From assembly GCA_022496185.1 (NCBI GenBank), contig WTXG01000535.1, positions 1 to 14,877 on the forward strand: a stretch of 14,877 nucleotides of DNA. The letters are read 5' to 3'. Source of the DNA: Multifurca ochricompacta. Taxonomy: Eukaryota; Basidiomycota; Agaricomycetes; Russulales; Russulaceae. This document shows positions 8,641-14,877 of this stretch, piece by piece (position 1 is the stretch's first letter; each line of letters starts with the position of its first letter). The notes under the pieces are model-generated. The model made no database searches and was not told the DNA's origin. It was given only the letters and a program-made list of their open reading frames with translations. The translations under genes and the position numbers were made by a program.

Positions 8641-8791
8641 CAGTTCTGACCAACATAACTGAAGTGAGTATTTTGTTATCTTATCTTTACCTATGTAGCT
8701 AACGCGTACTAGTTATAACTACCATTCTAGGTAAAGACTAATATTATCAGTTCTGACCAACATAACTGAATTATAACTACCATTCTAGGTA
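8641..8791 (+). repeat. Composite repeat in the LTR: split copy and joined copy
   Basis: Element A (23 bp, starting CAGTTCTGACCAAC) lies at 8641-8663 and 8748-8770. Element B (21 bp, TATAACTACCATTCTAGGTA after one T) lies at 8713-8733 and 8771-8791. All copies are identical within this LTR. In the first pair A and B are separated by 8664-8712; in the second they abut with no base gained or lost. The separating 49 bp have intron signals. Confidence 0.93.
8664..8712 (+). other. Intron-shaped segment in the left LTR (49 bp)
   Basis: Begins GTGAGT, contains GTAGCTAAC (branch-like, 8695-8703) nine bases before the terminal TACTAG, and has the length of this genome's other introns (47-60 bp). It is exactly the difference between the A-B copy at 8641-8733 and the joined copy at 8748-8791. 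Splicing has not been shown. Confidence 0.62.
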
Positions 8792-8825
8792 GTTTGGATT
8801 ATCTAACCTCAGGCTGCGTTCTTTA

Positions 8826-8837
8826 GGTTATGGGCCC
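8826..8837 (+). promoter_or_regulatory. Primer-binding site, half-tRNA initiator Met type
   Basis: GGTTATGGGCCC starts at the first base after the left LTR. It is complementary to GGGCCCATAACC of the anticodon arm of eukaryotic initiator tRNA-Met. Drosophila copia and yeast Ty5 are known to prime from this internal tRNA site instead of the 3' CCA end, so minus-strand priming by a cleaved tRNA half is inferred. Confidence 0.85.
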
Positions 8838-9189
8838 TGGCCGTAACTGAATTAATCCAGAAGAAGATCGAATTTCATACACAAGCTTCCTTACTCAGTA
8901 ATTCACGCATTTTTGCATCTCCCGATAAGGCAAGCCTCTGTTCTTTTGTAGTCCTATTCCCTGGTCCCTGGAACCAGTGGATCGGTGTAGACTGGGCCCC
9001 TCACCGGGCTTCGCGCGAGCCGTGCGATGGAGCGTGGCGACGCTGAAGCACGTGTGAGCAATCCCTAATCGGGACTGGACCCTTTGCGGTTCAGAGCGTA
9101 CAGTTGGATACATCGGGACTTGATCGGTCTTCACGATCTGGGTCTGACAGCTCCTCTACCCAGATTGGAAATCGTCGCTTACACGCACC
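8838..9189 (+). other. Copia untranslated leader
   Basis: Non-coding stretch between the primer site and the likely gag start. It is GC- and CpG-rich from about 8990 on. A short inverted repeat (CTGGT/ACCAG, around 8960-8976) may form a small hairpin. No other structure seen. Confidence 0.6.
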
Positions 9190-10045
9190 ATGGCACCTGC
9201 GTTCACTTTCCCACCTCTGCTGCAATCGAGATCCTAGATGGATCGAACTGGCCAGTCTGGTCAGCGCGAATGATGGCTCTGTTCCGTTTGAATGGCGTCC
9301 GGAACCACCTGCTTGAAGACAAGCCTGCTAGCCCTCCTGCTGACTGGGAGGCTACTGAAGGGGTTCTCTTAGCAATCCTCGAGCTCTATGCTCAGAAGGA
9401 TGTCTGGACAGCCGTGGCAGACGATACTAAGTTTGTCACATGTAAAGCTAAATGGGACGAGCTCAAACGCGTCTATGGGGGAGTCGGATCTATGTCCGCA
9501 TTCAATACTTGGTCTGCCCTCACCGGCACCGCGCTGGACGAGTCCTCCCCCATGCTCCCGCAATTGCAGAAACTTAATGATGCCCGCGTCACACTCAAAA
9601 CAACGAGATGGAGATTTCAGATCTCCAGTTCAGTTTCATCCTGATCAAAGCACTACCCGAATCGTACTCCGCCGTCGCGTCCACCATACTAGCATCCGGA
9701 TCGCCGAAGGATCTTACCCCTCAGACTATCCAAGAGCGGATTCTGAATGAGGAAGGTCGTCGATCTGGTGGTTCCGCCTCACTCAACAAAGCCGCGCCCA
9801 TCAAACAAAAGCATGACAAGAAGAATACCAAATGTTTCTATTGTCAGAAGAAAGGGCACAAGGCAGTAGAGTGCTGGAAGAAGAAAAAGGATCTGGAGGA
9901 GAAGAAGGGATCGGAGACCGCGCAGGCCAGTAACAAGGCCGTTAACGCGCACTTAGCAGTTCAGACAGCGTCTATCGTAGAGATAGGCGATGACAATGAC
10001 GATCTCCGCGTTTCCTTTACTCGGCTGTGCGATCACGTTGGATGA
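9190..10045 (+). pseudogene. Copia gag region with zinc knuckle, frameshifted
   Basis: Gag-like nucleocapsid part, which packages element RNA. The ATG at 9190 (MAPAFTFPPL) is the likely start because Copia gags of this family open with a short leader before LDGSNWPVWSARM (about 9235-9273). One base is missing near 9210-9220, and another in the A-run at 9597-9600 just before MEISDLQFSF. The region continues through the conserved LPESYSAVASTILASGSP and a basic stretch to the knuckle CFYCQKKGHKAVEC (CX2CX4HX4C, about 9834-9875), then a lysine-rich tail. The frame closes at 10043-10045 where the protease frame takes over. Two indels make this copy unable to give a full Gag as sequenced. Confidence 0.85.
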
Positions 10046-13000
10046 TGGATTCCGGCGCAACGCATCATATCACCCCAAATCGGTCTGACTTATTCAGTAT
10101 ACTCCGGCGGCTGGCATTGTACGCCTGGGAGATAACTCGAATGTGCGACAAATTGGGGTTGGGACTGTGGTATTCAAGACCACTGCAGGTAGTAGAGGTT
10201 CTGAGATCACCTAAGCAACGTGCTGCACATACCAGACGTTACAACGCGTTTCATTTCTACGCGTGCACTTGCTCAGAAGGGGGCTCAGATCTCTTTACAG
10301 ATAAAATTTTACGATCTCAGTCCGAGACCGGACGGTAGCGCAGGGTTACCTGGAGGACAACCTATACTGGCTGGATGCCTCCATGGCTGGACTCAATGCG
10401 CACGCTCAAACGTCGCAACCTATCGACATCTGGCATCGCCGCATGGGGCATATGTCGTACAACGCCCTCAAGCGGTATCATGAATCCGTCAAGGGAATAT
10501 CATTTGATGCTCTGATCGATCAACATCAGTCGCCATGCCCCGGGTGCGAGCTCGGGAAACACACGCGACTCCCCTTTAAGTCCTCTCACAAGCGATCGGA
10601 CCGGCGGCTACAGATTGTTCACAGCGATCTGGCCGGGCCGATGCAGTTCAGTCTATTCAAGGCGCGCTCTACATTGCAACATTTATCGACGACTACTCTA
10701 GACATGGTGTGGTCTACTTCCTCAGATCCAAAGATCAGTGTGCAACAGCATTTCGGAAATTCCTAGCTTGGGCTGAGACTCAATCATCGGAAAAATGCTA
10801 GCCTTGCACTCAGATCGCGGGGGGAGTACATGTCAGGCGCGCTTAGAGCTGTACTGGACGAACGGGGGATCGAGCATAAGTTGACGATGCCGGGATCGCC
10901 GCAACAAAACGGCATAGCCGAGAGATGGAACAGGACCATCATGGACAAGGCGCGCTCTATGTACACAGCGCTGGCCTGTCCCTTGGCTTCTGGGAGTTGG
11001 CAGTGGACACTGCCGTTCATACTTACAACAGAACTCCCACCCGAACTATAGGTTGGCGCACGCCTCACGAGCTCTGGAGTGCTGGTCACACTCCAGACGT
11101 CTCTTATTTCCGCGTCTTCGGATGCAAGGCATATGTTCATGTGCCTGAGAACAAGCGAAGAAAGCTCGATCCGAGATCAATCGAGATGACGCTTGTTGGG
11201 TATGAGCCGGGTTCTAAGGGTTACCGGCTATGGAACAAGAGTACCCGAGCAGTCGTCCTGTCGCGCGACGTGACATTCGACGAACGCTCCTTCCCATTTC
11301 AGGACAATGGTGAGCCGTCCATTCGTTCTGATCAACCTAAGGCCCTGGAGGGGCCACTGGCCGTTACATTCCCTATGGCTGTCCCTACGCAAACTCAAGG
11401 GGAGGTCGATCCGCCAAGGACGCCATCCCCTGTTGCCACACAAACCCCAAGTTCTGGTAATACAGTCTGGGCTACCCCGCCTTCACGCCCCGCAATGCAA
11501 GAGCCCCGCCCGCGCGCCGCGCAACCGGTTTCTCCGGACTCAGCGGACCGTTGTCCCCACTTTGGAGGACGTGCCCCCTCGGAGACTGCGAGAGAATCCT
11601 CGCAGGAATCCACTACTTTGGCGATGATAATGCCAGTTAGGTGAGGATGGGCGACTCGGGCATCGTGCTTGCTTGCGGCGGCTGCATATAGTGATCCGCT
11701 CACATATCGGGAGGCGATGAAGTCAGACTATGCTAGCGACTGGCAGGACGCGTGCCAATATGAAATGGACGCACTAGCCAAGAATGGAACTTGGACACTG
11801 TGGACTTACCGGCCGATCGGAAGGCTGTGAAGTCCAAGTGGGTTTTCAAGCGCAAGGCCGATGGACGCTTTCGCGCACGCTTAGTTGCTAAGGGATTCAC
11901 GCAAATTCAAGGTATTGATTATGATGAAACATTTTCTCCAGTAGCCCGGTTCGAGTCTTGAGACTGCTGTAGCGTTGGCCGCGCTAGAGGATTGGGAGAT
12001 CCATCAAATGGACGTCAAGTCGGCGTTCCTGAACGGACTACTGGATGAGGAAATTTAATGGAGCAACCGGAGGGTTTCATCACATCGGGCCAGACGAATA
12101 AGGTATGCCTACTGAAAAAGGCAATTTACGGACTCAAACAAGCCTCACGCGCATGGAACTTGCAATTCCATGGAGTTCTATTGGAGCTCGGCTTCACGCG
12201 CACTTTTCTGATGCCGGGGTATACGTGCGTCGTCGCCAAGACGGGAGGGTACAGCAATTATAATCCTCTATGTCGACGACATCACTATCTTAGGCGATAC
12301 TCTCAAGGAGGTTAACCGGATCAAGGGGATCTTATCTAAGCGCTATGAAATGACAGATCTAGGTGAGATCGACTCATATCTTGGAGTCCAGATCACACGC
12401 GACAGATCTATCAAGCGTCTGGAAATTGATCAATCACGGTACATTGGAGAGATCGTTGCACGCTTTGGGATGGCGGATGCGAACCCCGCGCACACCACTC
12501 CCTGCTGGGGCAGATGTCCATCTGGTAAAGCACACTGAACAGGCTACTCAAACAGAAATCACTTATTATCAACAAATTATTGGGAGCCTTCTGTATGTGC
12601 AAATTGGGACTCGCCCTGACATTTCTTTCGCTGTAGCGCGTCTTGCGCAGTATGCAGCAAATCCTTCGCCGCAACACCTACGACTTGCCAAATATGTGCT
12701 GGCTTATCTAAGAGCACAGCCAACCTTAGGCTTCGCTACGATGGAGCGCGCGGAGAGGGACTTGTCGGCTACTCGGACTCCAGTCTTGGGGACCACGCCG
12801 ACGATCATCATTCCACCTCGGGCTACGTCTTTTTACTCGCTGACTCATCCATCTCTTGGACCTCGCGTAAGCAGAAGACTGTCGCCCAAAGCACCACTCA
12901 CGCAGAGTACATGGCACTTGCCGAAGCGGCAAATCAAGCCACTTGGTACCGGAGCTTCCTCTCGGAACTCGGCTACGATGTTACAGATCCGATTCCCTTA

Positions 13001-13222
13001 CATGGCGATAACAAAGGGGCAGTGGACTTGGCTCTCAACCCCGTGACCGGGCGAAGATCCAAACATATTGCTATCAAATTCCACGCCATTCGCGAATACG
13101 TCGAACAGGGACACATCGATCTAATCAGGACACCCACTGGAGAAATGCTAGCTGATGGATTCACAAAACCACACGCGCATACGCAACTCCAAGACTTCAT
13201 CACTGGACTAGGGCTTATCTAA
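10027..13222 (+). pseudogene. Copia pol region (protease, integrase, RT, RNase H), multiply frameshifted
   Basis: Protease: WMMDSGATHHIT, catalytic DSGA at 10048-10059. Integrase: zinc-binding WHRRMGH and CPGC (about 10430-10552), then catalytic D in VHSDLAGP (10625-10627), D in LHSDRGG (10813-10815) and E in QQNGIAERWN (10920-10922). Reverse transcriptase: [20 protein letters not shown] (from about 11840), MDVKSAFLNG (from about 12009), YVDD active site at 12269-12280. RNase H: QSTTHAEYMALAEAANQ and LHGDNKGAVDLA, ending at TAA 13220-13222, 26 bp before the right LTR. At least ten lesions break the frame, including an A-run at 10791-10795, a G-run at 10819-10824, a TGA at 11642-11644 that looks like CGA-to-TGA at a CpG, and a TAA made by a lost base at about 12056. 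All catalytic motifs are still readable, which fits a young element or poor base accuracy. Confidence 0.93.
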
Positions 13223-13242
13223 TCCAGGATTGTCTCAATCAC

Positions 13243-13248
13243 GGGGGA
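13243..13248 (+). promoter_or_regulatory. Polypurine tract (GGGGGA)
   Basis: Purine run directly before the TG of the right LTR, the place where plus-strand DNA synthesis is primed. Confidence 0.75.
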
Positions 13249-13648
13249 TGTCGGAAATGGATCAATATGGCCAGGTCGGATCAATCGCTAAGTGTGGGTA
13301 CTAACAAGCGAGTTGTGTGTTGTGCAGTAGCACACGGACTGTGTTTCACCTTCCTGTGAATACTTGATACCTTACTTGATTAGACACAATCCTTTATTGT
13401 CTTGGTTACTATAAGCACACTCGTTTACAGTATTTAAAGGATGCTTTTACTGTACAGTTCACTTCAGTTCTGACCAACACAACTGAAGTGAGTATTTGTT
13501 ATCTTATCTTTACCTATGTAGCTAACACGTACTAGTTATAACTACCATTCTAGGTAAAGACTAATATTATCAGTTCTGACCAACACAACTGAATTATAAC
13601 TACCATTCTAGGTAGTTTGGATTATCTAACCTCAGGCTGCGTTCTTTA
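13249..13648 (+). repeat. Right LTR of the Copia element
   Basis: Same length as the left LTR despite five compensating indels; four substitutions, all transitions. It carries the same composite repeat (13465-13614), with the intron-shaped segment at 13488-13535 (48 bp). Confidence 0.95.
13488..13535 (+). other. Intron-shaped segment in the right LTR (48 bp)
   Basis: Same as 8664-8712, with one T fewer and one CpG-to-CpA change (CTAACACG). GTGAGT start, CTAAC and TACTAG end are all kept. Confidence 0.6.
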
Positions 13649-13653
13649 TATCA
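13649..13653. repeat. Copia target-site duplication, right (TATCA)
   Basis: Matches 8421-8425 exactly and directly follows the end of the right LTR. Confidence 0.88.
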
Positions 13654-13856
13654 CATGTTGAGAAATGATTGTTGATATGTTGGTTATGGCAATGAATTCA
13701 CTCTTACCTGCTACAATCATGTGTTTTCTGTGTAGGGTTGTGCATGGAGATTGGCAAGGGTTTTGCTGGTAAGGGTCTGGGTATATGGTTTCAACCCACC
13801 AGAAACCTGTACCCACCTGGCAGTGAATGCAATTCACCCAGCAGTTTGACAAAAAT

Positions 13857-13953
13857 CATGTGATGTAAAGTAAACAACAGCAAATTTCTGTTGAACCAAG
13901 ATAGTGGTACAGAGATTCTGGGATAGTGGTTTGACATGTGATGTAATGTAAAC
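13857..13953 (+). repeat. Direct repeat pair (19 bp, one mismatch)
   Basis: CATGTGATGTAAAGTAAAC at 13857-13875 and CATGTGATGTAATGTAAAC at 13935-13953. Both are preceded by GTTTGA and followed within a few dozen bases by CCAAGATA, so the duplicated unit is longer and partly decayed. Confidence 0.75.
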
Positions 13954-14007
13954 CAAGATACCTGTACCCAACTCTCCCCCTGCTGACATCCTCAAAGTGG
14001 TAATCTT

Positions 14008-14100
14008 GTCACATGACTGTGATTTGTAATAATATTTATTTTAAAAAAGGAAAGTTATTGTTGATCAACAAAAAGTCATTACAAATCAAAGTCATGTGAC
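14008..14100. repeat. Inverted repeat, 23-bp arms
   Basis: Arms at 14008-14030 (GTCACATGACTG...) and 14078-14100 (...AGTCATGTGAC) are complementary with one mismatch; the 47-bp loop is AT-rich and includes TTATTTTAAAAAAGG. This could be a small foldback element or an internal hairpin of an older transposon. Confidence 0.78.
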
Positions 14101-14877
14101 ATGTAGACAACATTTTCAAACCTAATGAAAGACCAGCTCTGCTCATGCAATGACCTCACCCCCTCACCTTCCCTCATGCACTCCTCTACTAGCCCTCCAC
14201 TCTGACTGTCAACAGGATCTCCAATTCCTGCTTGACTGGGCTCTGGAACTTGACCCACTTCCATGGCACATACTCTTCACTTGCAAACTTTACATTGAGG
14301 ATTTGTTCACCTTTATCCAGGACATGTGGGCCTTCACAAGGCTTCCTTTAGCAAGATGACCTTGCAAGCTGGATTAAGAGTCTGAGTTGGTGACATTGGG
14401 GTAGTATGGGTAAGTTTGCTTTTCTTCTCCAACACATGGGCTCTGTTCCCCTCTCCACTCCTTCTCTGTTACACACTGTCTCTCTTGTTTCCCTCTACCA
14501 AGAGGTTTTGCACATGGTGGTTCTCTCATGTTCACAACAGTAGTTATTATGTACTGGTAGTTAGCTGTGTGATTTAGGCAAGGCAAAATAAAATTGATTT
14601 CAAAAACAAAACCTAATTTTTGTACCTTTACACTTACTGCAAACAAGACTTGACTCTCAAAAGCAAGATAGGAAAAACAAGAAGCACCAGGTCCAATTCT
14701 GGGACCACTGTGTGCTCCAAGTGCTGGAACAAGAGGGTGGCTCATTCTTGAGGCTAGCAAGAACATGTGAGAATGCCAAGTTCTTATCTAATCCTTATCT
14801 GATCTTATTCTAACTGATTTGTAATGATATTTCATTCCATGCACTTAGGCAAAGCCTTGACATGTGTTATAAAGTCC

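Larger units (their letters stand above)
8426..8825 (+). repeat. Left LTR of the Copia element
   Basis: It begins TGTCGGAAATGG and ends TGCGTTCTTTA, so the termini are TG...TA rather than the usual TG...CA. The ends are fixed by the TSD on one side and the primer-binding site on the other. A TATTTAAAG (8607-8615) is a candidate TATA-type promoter element. The 3' half holds a duplicated composite repeat with an intron-shaped segment (8641-8791). Confidence 0.95.
8426..13648 (+). mobile_element. Ty1/Copia LTR retrotransposon, full length (5,223 bp)
   Basis: It is bounded by two 400-bp LTRs (8426-8825 and 13249-13648) and the 5-bp target duplication TATCA (8421-8425 and 13649-13653). The primer site GGTTATGGGCCC follows the left LTR directly and the purine tract GGGGGA precedes the right LTR. 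The internal domain order is gag, zinc knuckle, protease, integrase, reverse transcriptase, RNase H, which defines Copia rather than Gypsy. The LTRs differ by four transitions (two at CpG) and five short indels in about 400 bp, pointing to a young insertion. The reading frames are broken at more than ten places, so this copy is non-autonomous as sequenced. It sits in CpG-free DNA and is itself CpG-rich. Confidence 0.96.
13654..14877. other. CpG-free non-coding region, old repeat debris suspected
   Basis: No CpG dinucleotide occurs in these 1,224 bases. No known gene family is recognisable on either strand. The longest open frame (14374-14766, minus, 130 codons) has no recognised motif. Two direct repeats and one long inverted repeat lie at 13857-14100. 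The sequence is rich in CATGTGA/TCACATG motifs. A TAGGGTTGTGCATGG at 13733-13747 resembles a hAT-type terminus, but no matching right end is present. Most likely mutated mobile-element sequence. Confidence 0.55.

Noticed and set aside
8731..8750. GTAAAG...TATCAG as a 20-bp intron
   Set aside because: Too short for spliceosomal splicing by itself; kept only as separate donor and acceptor signals.
8326..13735. A 3' UTR intron of the NLR gene (GTAAGT at 8326, TGTGTAG at 13735) interrupted by Copia
   Set aside because: The pre-insertion intron would be about 180 bp, three times the length of the others here, and lies after the stop codon; no evidence beyond two short motifs.
13733..13747. TAGGGTTGTGCATGG as the left end of a second hAT element
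   Set aside because: No matching inverted end and no 8-bp duplication in the window; GTGCATGGA near 14837-14845 (minus) is too short a match.
14374..14766. 130-codon minus-strand open frame
   Set aside because: No recognisable motif; low complexity, no CpG, and no splice or start context that sets it apart from chance.

Overview
The window is nuclear DNA of a filamentous fungus, most likely a mushroom-forming basidiomycete (Agaricomycetes). The reasons are introns of 47-60 bp with CTRAY-like branch sites, a DUF3638/DUF3645 giant-protein gene, a STAND (NLR-like) NTPase with 40-residue TPRs, a Ty1/Copia element and a small TIR element with 8-bp target duplications. I cannot name the genus.

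Layout. 1-3799 (+): the last ~1,057 codons of a DUF3638/DUF3645 gene whose 5' part lies outside the window; it carries one frameshift and a 502-bp non-autonomous TIR transposon (1914-2415) with a perfect 8-bp target duplication. 3800-5131: intergenic, no recognised gene. 5132-8289 (+): seven-exon NLR-like gene (N-terminal helical region, NB-ARC-type NTPase, seven 40-residue TPRs) with three single-base frameshifts. 8426-13648 (+): complete Copia LTR retrotransposon (two 400-bp LTRs, TSD TATCA, half-tRNA-iMet primer site, purine tract) whose gag-pol is broken by many indels. 13654-14877: AT-rich, CpG-free DNA with inverted and direct repeats and no convincing gene.

Most interesting. (1) Each LTR holds the same two short sequences twice: once separated by a 49-bp segment (48 bp in the right LTR) with GTGAGT, CTAAC and TAG, and once joined exactly at those borders, so one copy looks like the spliced form of the other. 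(2) CpG is almost absent from ~6663 to 8425 and fully absent from 13654 to 14877, while the Copia element lying in between is CpG-rich. The border falls inside the NLR gene. (3) The transposon splits the DUF3638 gene immediately before a SecA-like RGTDLK motif. (4) Nearly all frameshifts, in three unrelated loci, are one-base changes, several in homopolymers, so assembly error competes with real decay.

The genes do not form an operon or pathway. The region reads as a dynamic accessory segment: an NLR of the expanding fungal type next to young and old mobile DNA.
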